64,000 nucleotides of DNA from a virus: positions 1 through 64,000 of IMG/VR virus record IMGVR_UViG_3300031227_000001; one strand, given 5' to 3'. Positions 46,402 through 55,078 of this stretch are shown here, piece by piece. The notes beneath the pieces are model-generated. The model was not told the origin of the DNA and made no database searches. It saw nothing but the letters and a program-made list of their open reading frames with translations. Positions within the stretch are counted from its first letter, which is position 1. Every line of letters begins with the position of its first letter. The position numbers and the translations under genes were made by a program.

Positions 46402-48006
46402 ATGGCAAGTTTACGAAAGATAAGACAAAGCGCACGAGAGACGTTATCTAGACTGCGCACGACAAACGAGGAATTCAAGGCCACACGGATTAGAGCAGCG
46501 GCGTTCAATCACGCCTACAATGAAGCGCCGTGGCAATTCACGCGCAACGGGCTACTGCAAGAGATTGACCCTGGTACATGGGACCACCTCCAGCAGATGC
46601 AAGGTTGGGAGCAGATGTTTTCATTGGGCGGCGAGGCTGTTGGCACAGACGAACAAGATCGATTGCGCCAGGTCACGCAGAGCCGATACGCCTACCGCAC
46701 TAACGCCTACATCAAGCGCATGGTGCAAATGTGGACAGACTTTGCCTTTGGGCTACGGGTAGAGATTCTTATTGATGACGACAAAGCACAAGAAGTATGG
46801 AACGAATGCTGGACGTCCAGGGATAACCGAGCCATATTCGGGCCGCGCAACCTGAGCAAGAACAGCAACATTTTGCTAGTTGACGGAGAGATATTCTATA
46901 CGGCCTTTGGTGATGTTGTTACGGGCCTTGTCAAATGGCGGCGAGTAGCTACAGAAGAGATCACCGCTGTCGTCACAGAGCCAGGCGACACGGATGTAAA
47001 CGTGCTATACCGGCGCACGTCAACCAAGGGTACTGTAACTAAAACGCGCTACTACAAGGACACAGCTGCTGAGGACAAGGCCATTGCAGACGCGCAAGGC
47101 AAGATCAAATGGGATAGTGCTATACTAAAGGCCGAGGATGAGAACACGGCTACGGACGTATACATGATGCATGTGCCGTTCAACACGCTGACGAAACGCG
47201 GCCGGCCGATGACCTCGACAAGCATCCCCTGGGCGCGGGCTGATGAGGAGTTTCTGCTAAACCGCGTAACCCTGAGCAGAGCCGTAGCGACGTTCTTTGA
47301 GGACATCGAAACAAAGGGCGGCAGTCGCGGGATAGGCGCCGTGCGGACATATATGCAATCGGCGCTAAATTATAGCAACTATTCCGAGACGAACCCGCCG
47401 CCGCCAGTAGGATCGCCGCTGGTACACAACGAGGCCGTATCGCGCAAACGAATGCCACTGTCCACGGGGGCCAGCGACGCCTCCACAGACAGCATGATCT
47501 TGACAAGCATGGTCGGGCTGGGCATGGGCGTTCCTCCTCACTGGCTGGGCAGGCCAGACGCAATGCAGAATCGCGCCGTGGCACGAGAGCTATTATTGCC
47601 GACAATGAGACAATGGCGACGATACCAGCTGTTCTGGCGCAGCGTGTTTGAGGACATCGTAAGGTTCACGCTAAAGATGCGCTCGGAGTATCCCGCAGGC
47701 AACGGCCTAACCTTTGCTGACAAGCTAAATATAGACGTGACGCTGGACAGCCCCATTGACGCCGAATTCAAGGACGTTATCGAGGGCGTGGTAGACGTAT
47801 TCGATAGGGGGCTGCTAGATGCCAAGCTGCTGACTAGAATCATAGCGCGACTGCCAGAGTTTGGGTTGACGGACATAGACGAGATCGTATCTGCAATGTA
47901 TCCAGAAACAGAACAGGCCGAGACGCTGCAAACACTCAAGGACTTGCTGGGTGAGGGGAGCGTGGCAGAGTCGTTAGAGGTGATCAAAGAGATACTAGGA
48001 GAATAG
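46402..48006 (+). CDS. Portal protein
   Basis: Length 534 residues and the segments YAYRTNAYIKRMVQMWTDFA, GEIFYTAFGDVVTGLVKWRR, and KPDAMQNRA-VARELLLPTMRQW type fit lambda/SPP1-like portals. Position after terminase and before the minor head protein agrees. The ring it forms is the DNA entry port and head-tail joint. Confidence 0.8.
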   Translation: MASLRKIRQSARETLSRLRTTNEEFKATRIRAAAFNHAYNEAPWQFTRNGLLQEIDPGTWDHLQQMQGWEQMFSLGGEAVGTDEQDRLRQVTQSRYAYRTNAYIKRMVQMWTDFAFGLRVEILIDDDKAQEVWNECWTSRDNRAIFGPRNLSKNSNILLVDGEIFYTAFGDVVTGLVKWRRVATEEITAVVTEPGDTDVNVLYRRTSTKGTVTKTRYYKDTAAEDKAIADAQGKIKWDSAILKAEDENTATDVYMMHVPFNTLTKRGRPMTSTSIPWARADEEFLLNRVTLSRAVATFFEDIETKGGSRGIGAVRTYMQSALNYSNYSETNPPPPVGSPLVHNEAVSRKRMPLSTGASDASTDSMILTSMVGLGMGVPPHWLGRPDAMQNRAVARELLLPTMRQWRRYQLFWRSVFEDIVRFTLKMRSEYPAGNGLTFADKLNIDVTLDSPIDAEFKDVIEGVVDVFDRGLLDAKLLTRIIARLPEFGLTDIDEIVSAMYPETEQAETLQTLKDLLGEGSVAESLEVIKEILGE

Positions 48007-48015
48007 GGGGAGATC

Positions 48016-48462
48016 ATGAAAAGGGTATGTGGGGACTGCGTACATTGTAGGGCCGCTACAGAGACGGAGTTGGCGTATTGCACAAAACGAGAGAAGGACA
48101 TTGTATTGGCGTCGGTTCATAATGCTTGCGATGATTGGGAGGCGGGCACAAAGCGATGTGCAAACTGTAAGCATCTCGTACCAAAAGGCAGGGGAGAAGT
48201 TTGCTTACTAGAAACCAGGGCAGCATGGCAGAATCCGTCTGATCTTGCCTGCCCCAAGTGGGAGCTGGCCGACAAAGCCCCCACGCTTTTTGTGCGATAT
48301 ACCCATGATGAAATAGTAGATGTATTGGGCCTGCCACCGGGGGGCCAGCTAATGTGGATTAAGTTTGATCGCGATAAGGGCGTGCTGATAAACTATGACC
48401 ATCCCAATCCCGTGCCAACAAGCGACATGGGCGCTAGGGCGTGGGGCTATCAAATAACGTAG
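48016..48462 (+). CDS. Two-module Cys-rich protein, 148 aa
   Basis: Units CGDCVHCRAATETELAYC...CDDWEA and CANCKHLVPKGRGEVC...CPKWEL, then YTHDEIVDVLGLPPGGQLMW, which parallels the C-terminal domain of the 45540 protein. ATG after GGGGGAGATC. Confidence 0.6.
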   Translation: MKRVCGDCVHCRAATETELAYCTKREKDIVLASVHNACDDWEAGTKRCANCKHLVPKGRGEVCLLETRAAWQNPSDLACPKWELADKAPTLFVRYTHDEIVDVLGLPPGGQLMWIKFDRDKGVLINYDHPNPVPTSDMGARAWGYQIT

Positions 48463-48472
48463 GGGGGAGATC

Positions 48473-48772
48473 GTGAACGACGAAAGTAAGATATGTGGGA
48501 ATTGCTGGCACGCCAGCATTACAGACGTTTGTAACAAAGTGCGCTGCGCAAAGCGAGAGGGCCTGCTAGTTAGGGAAAGTGCCCCCTCATGTAAGAGCTG
48601 GAGGGATGCGCACAGAAAAATGTGCTTTACGTGTAAACATCTGGGATGGGCGCGCCGGCCTATGGATGGCACGGATCGGGAAGTGTGTATGGTGTGTGTG
48701 GCGCGAGATTCGATGATTGTCAATCGCTATGACCCCGCTTGTGGAAGCTGGGAGGAAGCGGTTGATGACTGA
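48473..48772 (+). CDS. Two-module Cys-rich protein, 99 aa
   Basis: GTG 48473 after GGGGGGAGATC. Units CGNCWHASITDVC...CKSWRD and CFTCKHLGWARR...CGSWEE. Lacks the C-terminal domain of its relatives. Confidence 0.55.
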   Translation: MNDESKICGNCWHASITDVCNKVRCAKREGLLVRESAPSCKSWRDAHRKMCFTCKHLGWARRPMDGTDREVCMVCVARDSMIVNRYDPACGSWEEAVDD

Positions 48773-48983
48773 AACTACGAGACTAGTCAAGAAGGTTGAG
48801 GCAAACAAGAGCATCTTTGACAGCGACGTGTTCAAGCGATTGAGCATGGAGGTGCTTGGCTCGTGGGATGCCGAATTCGCAAAGCTAGGCATCGAGGAAC
48901 ACGCGACACTGGCGCAGAATGTACACGGCGTGCTGATACTGGGCTACATGGCTGGATATGAGGCGGGGAGGAAAAGCAAGTAA
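48765..48983 (+). CDS. Hypothetical head-module protein, 72 aa
   Basis: ATG 48765 overlaps the previous gene. Helical (TTRLVKKVEANKSIFDSDVF). Precedes the minor head gene by an overlap. May be a small head protein. Confidence 0.55.
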   Translation: MTETTRLVKKVEANKSIFDSDVFKRLSMEVLGSWDAEFAKLGIEEHATLAQNVHGVLILGYMAGYEAGRKSK

Positions 48984-49600
48984 TGCTACGTATTGGTTGG
49001 TTGCGCGAGGCGCGGCGCAAAGCGAGCTACTTCAAATCCTTTCGCATGAATATTCGCGCTAACGTGCGTGCTTTGTGGAAAGGCTACTGGACGCCAGACC
49101 AATTCGACACGCAAATGCGGCGCTCGCTAGAGGTAGGCTACACCGCTGCATGGTACGAAGGCGCAAAAGAGATGGGCGTATTGCCAGACGAACTCACGGC
49201 AGAAGAGATAGCGGCGCTGAACGCAGCTATAGCCCAGAACAGCGCGCATATCGAGCGATTTGCGCAGACTATACGAGAGAAGAGTCAGGCCAACGGGGGC
49301 AAGCTGACGCCTTTGTTGAAAAGAAGCGATATGTGGGTAAATCGTTATCATGACGTCAAGAATCAGGCGCGGCTTATGGCGGGCGCAGATCAAAAGCTAA
49401 AGTGGGTTTTGGGCAATAACATCGATCATTGCAGATCGTGTCTTAAGCAGGCGGGGCGAGTTTATCGGGGTAGCATCTGGACAAAGTATGGCGTAAGAAC
49501 GCAGTCGCCAAATCTTGCCTGTGGGGGGTGGAATTGCCATTGTGACCAGATACCCACAGATGAGCCAGTGACGCCAGGGAGACCACCGAGTATACCGTAA
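48983..49600 (+). CDS. Minor head / head-morphogenesis protein (SPP1 gp7/Mu F-like)
   Basis: VLGNNIDHCRSCLKQAGRVY, GSIWTKYGVRTQSPNLACGG and WNCHCDQI form the signature Cys-rich C-terminus of this family; the N-terminal 120 residues are helical. The family binds the portal and reaches into the capsid during assembly. Confidence 0.8.
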   Translation: MLRIGWLREARRKASYFKSFRMNIRANVRALWKGYWTPDQFDTQMRRSLEVGYTAAWYEGAKEMGVLPDELTAEEIAALNAAIAQNSAHIERFAQTIREKSQANGGKLTPLLKRSDMWVNRYHDVKNQARLMAGADQKLKWVLGNNIDHCRSCLKQAGRVYRGSIWTKYGVRTQSPNLACGGWNCHCDQIPTDEPVTPGRPPSIP

Positions 49601-49602
49601 GA

Positions 49603-49836
49603 ATGAAAAAGCTACATCCCGACGGGACAATCAAGGAATATCCCGAAAGCATAAGCGATGACTGGCTTATTCATGATATGGAATGGGAAGAGCATGAGCA
49701 GCCGATCATACAATGTGATTGTGGCTCGGAGAGTTTTCGCGTGGCATGGTGGGACTATCCCTATACGGGCGGCTATTGCAAGATTACATGTACAGAATGC
49801 GGCAAGAGTCGAGAGTTGATTGACGACTACGGATAG
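49603..49836 (+). CDS. Small zinc-ribbon protein, 77 aa
   Basis: CDCGSESFRVAWWDYPYT then CKITCTECGKSRELID contain two CxC/CxxC pairs. Located in the head module without a ribosome site (stop/start only two bases apart), so coupled. Role unknown. Confidence 0.6.
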   Translation: MKKLHPDGTIKEYPESISDDWLIHDMEWEEHEQPIIQCDCGSESFRVAWWDYPYTGGYCKITCTECGKSRELIDDYG

Positions 49837-49849
49837 AAGGGAGATCGAC

Positions 49850-50314
49850 ATGTTTGGGAGATTGAGGAAAGCGCGAGAATCACTGATTATTGGGCTAGAG
49901 GCGCAGCTAGAAAAGCAACAGGATACGCTTTGTAATGTCAGAGACGAATTGCACATTGCGAAGTGTGCAGCCAGAGATGCAGAGTGGAAGGTAGAGAATT
50001 TGATTAAATCTCTAGCTGATAGTAGGCAAGAGAAAAAGGCCACGATCGAAGCCTTTCGGGAGCAGCTGGGCGACTGGCGCGTTTACGATAGCGCGCCTAT
50101 CTGGGTCGTGCGTTATCTCGGCGCGCTACGCACAGAAGTTGTCATTATATGCGCAGAGTCTGCGCATATGGCAGCCAGGGTTTTTAGTAGCCAGTGGCCT
50201 GCTCGCACGATAGTATATGTGGGTAGTGCCGTAGACGAAGCCACAATGATGGCTATTCTTATGCGGGGCGAGGGCCGGGCGATAGGGGAGGACGAAGAAT
50301 GTTTGGTAAACTAA
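49850..50314 (+). CDS. Coiled-coil protein, 154 aa
   Basis: ATG 49850 after AAGGGAGATCGAC. MFGRLRKARESLIIGLEAQL leads into about 70 residues of coiled coil, then a small alpha/beta domain (PIWVVRYLGALRTEVVIICA). The start is like that of the next protein. Confidence 0.6.
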   Translation: MFGRLRKARESLIIGLEAQLEKQQDTLCNVRDELHIAKCAARDAEWKVENLIKSLADSRQEKKATIEAFREQLGDWRVYDSAPIWVVRYLGALRTEVVIICAESAHMAARVFSSQWPARTIVYVGSAVDEATMMAILMRGEGRAIGEDEECLVN

Positions 50315-50787
50315 AGAGAGCGAAAAGGCGAATTGCGTATTTGGAGCGGCAACTGGATGATGTGAAGAGCGCGACAATCTACGCGCCCGGCAATGTGCCA
50401 GCACTTGTCAACGACTATAAAATTGAGGTGTGTGGGGAACATGTGGCCGAATGGGAGCGAGGACTGATTGGCAAGACGTTCACTTGTGTAGTGTTGCGAC
50501 GCGGGCTTGTGTTTGACGAACATTACAAGGCGCGGCCAGAGTCGCTAGAAATTCGGCTTATTGAAGAGGCAAGGCCATGCGGCGTTCAGGCAACGGTATG
50601 GGAATTCCAGCATATCGATACGGGCAAGCAGAAATATGTTGTGCGGCTAGACGGGGTAGATGCGGGGCAGTATGGCAAGGCGCTTATAGGCAAAACGGTT
50701 CGTATTGAAGGGAAAGATGACCGCGAGATTGCGCACGACGCATCTCTCTGCACGCTAGATTTGTATCCTATCGAGGAGGCCAAATGA
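50299..50787 (+). CDS. Hypothetical protein, 162 aa
   Basis: MFGKLKRAKRRIAYLERQLD resembles the start of the previous protein. Two related segments (GLIGKTFTCVVLRRG and ALIGKTVRIEGKDDR) recur and also match DGQTFTIRCAGID of the next gene, suggesting a repeated beta domain. Confidence 0.6.
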   Translation: MFGKLKRAKRRIAYLERQLDDVKSATIYAPGNVPALVNDYKIEVCGEHVAEWERGLIGKTFTCVVLRRGLVFDEHYKARPESLEIRLIEEARPCGVQATVWEFQHIDTGKQKYVVRLDGVDAGQYGKALIGKTVRIEGKDDREIAHDASLCTLDLYPIEEAK

Positions 50788-51002
50788 GAGCACCAATAGC
50801 ACTAGCCTGCATAGACGGCCAGATCACGGCAAAGATGATCGGCGCACTTGGCGTGGACATAGACGGCTGGTTAGAGAGGCTCGACGGCCAGACGTTTACC
50901 ATTCGATGCGCGGGCATTGATCTAGTAAACAATTCGATGACATTCGATCAGCGCGTCAATCCAAAGGTGGTGACGCTGGAACTGGTAGGGTGCAATGAAT
51001 GA
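50784..51002 (+). CDS. Hypothetical beta protein, 72 aa
   Basis: Starts in ATGA. VDIDGWLERLDGQTFTIRCA then VVTLELVG corresponds to one unit of the previous protein. Confidence 0.55.
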   Translation: MRAPIALACIDGQITAKMIGALGVDIDGWLERLDGQTFTIRCAGIDLVNNSMTFDQRVNPKVVTLELVGCNE

Positions 51003-51204
51003 CGACCGGCAGTGGCAGTCATTGCTAAAACGACTACAAGCCGTCGCACGGGAGGACGGCAAATACAAAGGCGCGGCAGTGCTGAGCGTCAGGATGGTAC
51101 TTGTGGGGGGCGAGCTGCGGGGCTGGGCAACGCCGATACTGACGGCCTACGAGCCGAGAGAAGACTCAGACGCGATCCTGGCCGCGCTGGACAAAGTGAC
51201 TTGA
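50995..51204 (+). CDS. Hypothetical protein, 69 aa
   Basis: Overlaps the previous gene by eight bases. SLLKRLQAVAREDGKYKG then SVRMVLVGGELRGW; small alpha/beta. Last gene before the promoter at 51212. Confidence 0.55.
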   Translation: MNDDRQWQSLLKRLQAVAREDGKYKGAAVLSVRMVLVGGELRGWATPILTAYEPREDSDAILAALDKVT

Positions 51205-51211
51205 TGCGCAC

Positions 51212-51240
51212 TTGACAGAATAAACAATCTGTGCTATAAT
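51212..51240 (+). promoter_or_regulatory. Late head-gene promoter
   Basis: TTGACA (51212-51217), TGC-TATAAT (51235-51240), 17-bp spacer. Perfect consensus. A second TTGACA at 51249 is part of an inverted repeat at the start site. Confidence 0.85.
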
Positions 51241-51246
51241 GTGAGC

Positions 51247-51353
51247 ACTTGACATAGCGTGTCAAATGCACTATGATTGAGCTAGAATAATCTAATATAT
51301 TCGCCGTATCAAATGGCGTTCACGTCTCATACCGAGGCGGGAGCGCCTTTTTT
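51247..51353 (+). ncRNA. Leader with inverted repeat at +1 and terminator before the gene
   Basis: TTGACA-TAGCG-TGTCAA (51249-51265) lies at the predicted start and could be an operator or a 5' hairpin. CGCC/GGCG (51303-51318) is a second hairpin. AGGCG-GGAG-CGCCT (51335-51348) is followed by TTTTT, a short terminator 19 bp before the next ATG. So the unit could make an approximately 105-nt RNA or an attenuator. Confidence 0.6.
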
Positions 51354-51371
51354 GCGTTAAGGGGGCAAAGT

Positions 51372-51818
51372 ATGGCCTTTGGTGACCAGGGAAGTTTTAC
51401 CGATTCTGTCGTGCGCGTTCGGGCAATTGCGGTCATTGCTGCTGCTCCGCTTGTATTTACAGGATGGACATCTTGTCAGGACAAAGAATGGCTTACGTTC
51501 TATATGGAATATGAGCGTGGCGCGGTAGGCGGCGCGGTAACGTTCTCGGTGCAATATCGCCTCTCGCGGTATCTGGGCGCATACGTGCAATCAGCACTAG
51601 CTGTTGGGGCCGTGGCGGTAAACGCAGATACCACCTCCAACATACAGAGAGAGTTGCTTGTTTACGGGGCTACAGCAGCAGGGGCCGAAGGATTCATTTA
51701 CGGGCCTATCCGGCTAGGCGGCTGCATTGAGGATTTCCGAGTCGGCTTTTATGAATCAGGGGTCGCTGGAACACCTGGCGACTTTGGCATAGACGCGCAG
51801 ATGGGAGATAGGGCCTAG
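51372..51818 (+). CDS. Virion structural protein, 148 aa
   Basis: Beta-rich, no special motif (WLTFYMEYERGAVGGAVTFS, RELLVYGATAAGAEGF). Follows the late promoter after GGGGGCAAAGT. A head or decoration protein by position. Confidence 0.55.
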   Translation: MAFGDQGSFTDSVVRVRAIAVIAAAPLVFTGWTSCQDKEWLTFYMEYERGAVGGAVTFSVQYRLSRYLGAYVQSALAVGAVAVNADTTSNIQRELLVYGATAAGAEGFIYGPIRLGGCIEDFRVGFYESGVAGTPGDFGIDAQMGDRA

Positions 51819-53269
51819 TGCTAGGCCCAACGAACATATCACGAATTAGCCGACACGAAGAGATGTTTGGCGGCGCTATCTGGTATGTAAACACCACGAC
51901 GGGCAATGACGATAATCCTGGCACAAGCCCGCAATCGCCATATGTCACAATCGGCGCGGGCATAGCATCGGCGGCGGCGGGTGATGCGATAAGCGTCAAG
52001 CAGGGCACATACGACGAGGCCGGACTTGCTTTGACGCTCGACGGCATGGAATTGTGGTGCGAAATAGGCGTCATTATCCTCGACACGACGGGCTCGGCGC
52101 AAACCCTGCTCGTCTCAGGCGATCATTGTCGAGTCCGGGGCCTAGTAGTTGACCAGGCCGGGCAGGTCGGGATAAGGGTCACGGGGAACGGCGGCTGGCT
52201 TGAGGACACAGTTGTTTCCGCATCTACGGTCGCCTTTAGTATCGAGGGCAACGGCATTGTCATCGTTCGCACTTCGGCGGGCTCGTTTACGACCACCGGC
52301 TATGATTTCAGCGGTGCGAGGTGCTTGCTGATTTTGGCGGCGGCAGTTGGCGGGGGAGGCGCGGTGCGTGGAGTCTGCCTGTCCGCCGACACCGCTAGCT
52401 ATAACACCTTGCGCGATATGAGCGTTTCGGGCTGCTTGACGGCGTCATACGAGATCGTGGCTGGGGCCAACTACAACAGCATCTTAAGCTGCGCGGTCGC
52501 GGGCGGCTGCGGCCCGACTGTGGATTCTGGGCAATTCAATGGCTGGGCGGATTTTGAAGGGCAATGCGATGTGTGGCCGCACGAACACATCTATCCCGTA
52601 GGTGACGGCGAGGGTACAGCGGTAACGTGGGGGGCGATTAGTTCTCAGGCGCAGGACGAGACGAACGCGGCAACGACCGCAAAAGATTATTGGGGCGAGC
52701 CAACGATTATGACTCCCCGCGCAACACTGACCCAAGGGTTCGTCGTAGCAGGATTCTTTGTGCTCACGGCGACGGCAGCCAAGAACACACAATACCAGTT
52801 CCTAAGCGCGCCTCCACAGTGGGGATCGGCGCGAAACGGGGGCAATGTCTGGGACGAAGGGGCTCTGGCGCTTACCGTTGATGACGGCACGCTATTTGGG
52901 GACGGCGACCTTTGCGTCGTCTATAGCGATTATGAAGTCGAGGTCGTACGAGTAGACGGTGCGCCTGCCGGCAACGTCGTGACCATCGAGCGCGAGGCGT
53001 CGCAATTCGGTGCGCCGAATACCGGCCTACGCTGGAATCACACTACCAACGATCCTGGCACTGAGGTTTTATACGTCGTGGAGAGGCCGGGAGTGCCGGA
53101 GCTGCACTCAAACAGGGGAATGTACCTAACTCTGGCCGCATCCATTCAGCCGCGCCAGGACTTTTACGAGCCGATGCCCAAGGACGCTAACGAGTTTGTG
53201 ATCATGCGCGTTGTGAACCTGACAGACGTTGCCGATCTGGCCATGACGGCGTCACTGATCTACTGTTAG
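51818..53269 (+). CDS. Right-handed beta-helix virion protein, 483 aa
   Basis: GTG overlaps the upstream TAG. IWYVNTTTGNDDNPGTSPQS then AIASAAAGDAISVKQGTYDE is the pectin-lyase-like entry motif, and repeated short beta segments follow to about residue 230. Residues 300-480 are a different beta domain ending in VVNLTDVADLAMTASLIY. A glycan-binding or depolymerising fibre attached to the head is possible. Two other beta-helix genes are at 57732 and 58649. Confidence 0.65.
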   Translation: MLGPTNISRISRHEEMFGGAIWYVNTTTGNDDNPGTSPQSPYVTIGAGIASAAAGDAISVKQGTYDEAGLALTLDGMELWCEIGVIILDTTGSAQTLLVSGDHCRVRGLVVDQAGQVGIRVTGNGGWLEDTVVSASTVAFSIEGNGIVIVRTSAGSFTTTGYDFSGARCLLILAAAVGGGGAVRGVCLSADTASYNTLRDMSVSGCLTASYEIVAGANYNSILSCAVAGGCGPTVDSGQFNGWADFEGQCDVWPHEHIYPVGDGEGTAVTWGAISSQAQDETNAATTAKDYWGEPTIMTPRATLTQGFVVAGFFVLTATAAKNTQYQFLSAPPQWGSARNGGNVWDEGALALTVDDGTLFGDGDLCVVYSDYEVEVVRVDGAPAGNVVTIEREASQFGAPNTGLRWNHTTNDPGTEVLYVVERPGVPELHSNRGMYLTLAASIQPRQDFYEPMPKDANEFVIMRVVNLTDVADLAMTASLIYC

Positions 53270-53310
53270 CGGGGAACGCTAAAAGTGCGCGCGATATATT
53301 AGGAGACAAC

Positions 53311-53397
53311 ATGCCTAGACGAGATGGAACGGGGCCAACAGGTAGAGGGCCGAGGACGGGTAGAGGTAGTGGGCCGTGTCCGAGGCGGAGACAGTAG
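53311..53397 (+). CDS. DUF5320-like micropeptide, 28 aa
   Basis: ATG 53311 after AGGAGACAAC. MPRRDGTGPTGRGPRTGRGS resembles MPRGDGTGPxGxGPxTGR proteins. Abuts the next gene without a gap. Confidence 0.6.
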   Translation: MPRRDGTGPTGRGPRTGRGSGPCPRRRQ

Positions 53398-53508
53398 ATG
53401 GCTAAGAAAAAGAGATCATGCCCTGGCAGCAAGATTCGCAGCGGCGGCAAGGGCAAGGGATTAGGCCGTGGCAAGGGCAAGGGGCCGATAGGCAGACCAA
53501 AGAAGTGA
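53398..53508 (+). CDS. Basic micropeptide, 36 aa
   Basis: Starts directly after the previous stop. Lys/Gly-rich (GGKGKGLGRGKGKGPIGRP). It might bind DNA within the head. Ends in GTGA overlap with the next start. Confidence 0.5.
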   Translation: MAKKKRSCPGSKIRSGGKGKGLGRGKGKGPIGRPKK

Positions 53509-53777
53509 TAGAGGTCATTCTGGATGATGTCACGCCGGCGTTACAAGAGGCGGCAACATTCAAGACGTTAGCACAGAGATTGATGCGCGATATGGACGCA
53601 CTATTGGCAACGAAGGACGTGCCGCCAAAGTTGCGCACGATGATAACGGATATGCGGCGCGAACTCAAGCGCACGTGGAAAGACCTAAAAGACGAAGCGG
53701 TGGCATGGCAGATGTGGCGCGAAGTCGAAATAGAGGTGAACAATGGAACTGGCGCAGATGGTCAAGGTAAAGATTGA
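53505..53777 (+). CDS. Helical protein, 90 aa, before the protease gene
   Basis: GTG overlapping the TGA. ATFKTLAQRLMRDMDALLAT and LRTMITDMRRELKRTWKDLK are amphipathic helices. Palindrome copy 9 is inside (53529-53544). Overlaps the protease gene by 35 bases. Confidence 0.55.
   Translation: MIEVILDDVTPALQEAATFKTLAQRLMRDMDALLATKDVPPKLRTMITDMRRELKRTWKDLKDEAVAWQMWREVEIEVNNGTGADGQGKD
53529..53544 (+). repeat. Palindrome copy 9, intragenic
   Basis: GTCACGCCGGCGTTAC, 24 bp after the start of the 53505 frame. Confidence 0.7.
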
Positions 53778-55077
53778 CGGCAAGCAAGTGCCGCTTACGG
53801 ATTTGGTCGAGGCATGGGAACTGGGGCAAGACGTCGAGGAAGAGGCTACGGAAGAGGCGGTCGAGGAAGCCAAGACAAAAACGATTGACGGCAAGGCCCG
53901 ACCAATGGCCGACTTTTTGGTAGTCGAGAGCGCAGATAGTGTTAGCACTTGGCATTTGCCAGTCAAGGTAAATGGCAAGATAGATCATAGATTGATGGGC
54001 GCAGCATGGGCGGCGTTACATGAGGGCTACAGGGGCGAAAAGTACGAGGGGCCTGAAAAGGAAAAAGCTCTTGAGAAGCTCACAAAGTTATACGCTGCCG
54101 AAAAGCTCCCCACGCCAGGCACAAAGGAAGTCGAGGTGACCATGGACGGGAACATTGCAGAGAAGATCAAGTATCTTGGAGACGCCGCAATTGCAGAGCT
54201 GGGCGAGGCAGAAATAGGCCACGCCGTGCAGTTGTCAGAAGAGCAAGCGGGCACATGGGATGGGATAGGGCCGCTCAAGCTGGACGTGGTGATGATCGAG
54301 CCAGGGCCAGGAAACAAAAAGGACGGGCACTGGTATCCGCGTGAAGTGCTAGAGAGAGATGCACACGTATTCGAGGGCGGCAAGATGTTTGCAACCGACC
54401 ATCGGCCTGGGGAACGCAACGCCAGAACAGAGGTTGCCGACATTCTCAAATGCCCCATCGGATTCACCGAGACGGGTGCGCCCGTAGCGCGGATTGGCAT
54501 ATTCGATCCGGACATGGCGCGCAAGGCGTATAACCGCTTCCAACTTGGCACGCTCGCCAACCTACACACCTCCATTGTAGGCGAAGGCACGAGCAAAGAA
54601 GCCAAGATTGACGGCGAGAAATACAAGGTTATTCAAGAAATCACAAAGGGAACAGCAGATTTTGTAAGCTACGCGGGGGCTGGCGGACACGCCGCAGCCA
54701 TCGCAGAACAGGAGCAAGAACCGATGACAGAACCGAAAGTGGAGCCGGTCGTGGAGCCGGTTGTGGAACCAGTCGTGGAAGAGCAGGAACAAGCGCCGGA
54801 GGTCACGTTCCTGGAAAAAGAAGCCGTAAAGACGTTTTTGAGCGAACTAGAAGGCATACCGGAGCCAGTCAAGACGCGGCTTGCCAAGGACGAATACGAG
54901 ACCGAGGACGCGATCCGTGAGGCGGCCCAAGACCTGGTGGAATTGATCAAAGAGACTACGGGGTCGGGTAACGTCATGGGGAACGACGAGCAACCAGAGC
55001 CAGCCGAGAAGCGCACTCTTGAGGAGCACGATTCAGCGCTGGACGAGATCGATAAGCGATACGGGCTAAGGGGGTAA
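53743..55077 (+). CDS. Prohead protease / scaffold fusion-like protein
   Basis: Residues about 165-290 have the capsid-protease pattern (KDGHWYPREVLERDAHVFEG, KMFATDHRPGERNARTEVAD, GTLANLHTSIVGEG), with His in ATDH and Ser in HTSI as candidate catalytic residues. The N-terminus carries an ARPMADFLVV-type domain used in phage capsid proteins; the C-terminal 120 residues are acidic and helical with VEPVVEPVVEPVVEEQ repeats, like a scaffold that is cut away. Confidence 0.7.
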   Translation: MELAQMVKVKIDGKQVPLTDLVEAWELGQDVEEEATEEAVEEAKTKTIDGKARPMADFLVVESADSVSTWHLPVKVNGKIDHRLMGAAWAALHEGYRGEKYEGPEKEKALEKLTKLYAAEKLPTPGTKEVEVTMDGNIAEKIKYLGDAAIAELGEAEIGHAVQLSEEQAGTWDGIGPLKLDVVMIEPGPGNKKDGHWYPREVLERDAHVFEGGKMFATDHRPGERNARTEVADILKCPIGFTETGAPVARIGIFDPDMARKAYNRFQLGTLANLHTSIVGEGTSKEAKIDGEKYKVIQEITKGTADFVSYAGAGGHAAAIAEQEQEPMTEPKVEPVVEPVVEPVVEEQEQAPEVTFLEKEAVKTFLSELEGIPEPVKTRLAKDEYETEDAIREAAQDLVELIKETTGSGNVMGNDEQPEPAEKRTLEEHDSALDEIDKRYGLRG

Positions 55078-55078
55078 C

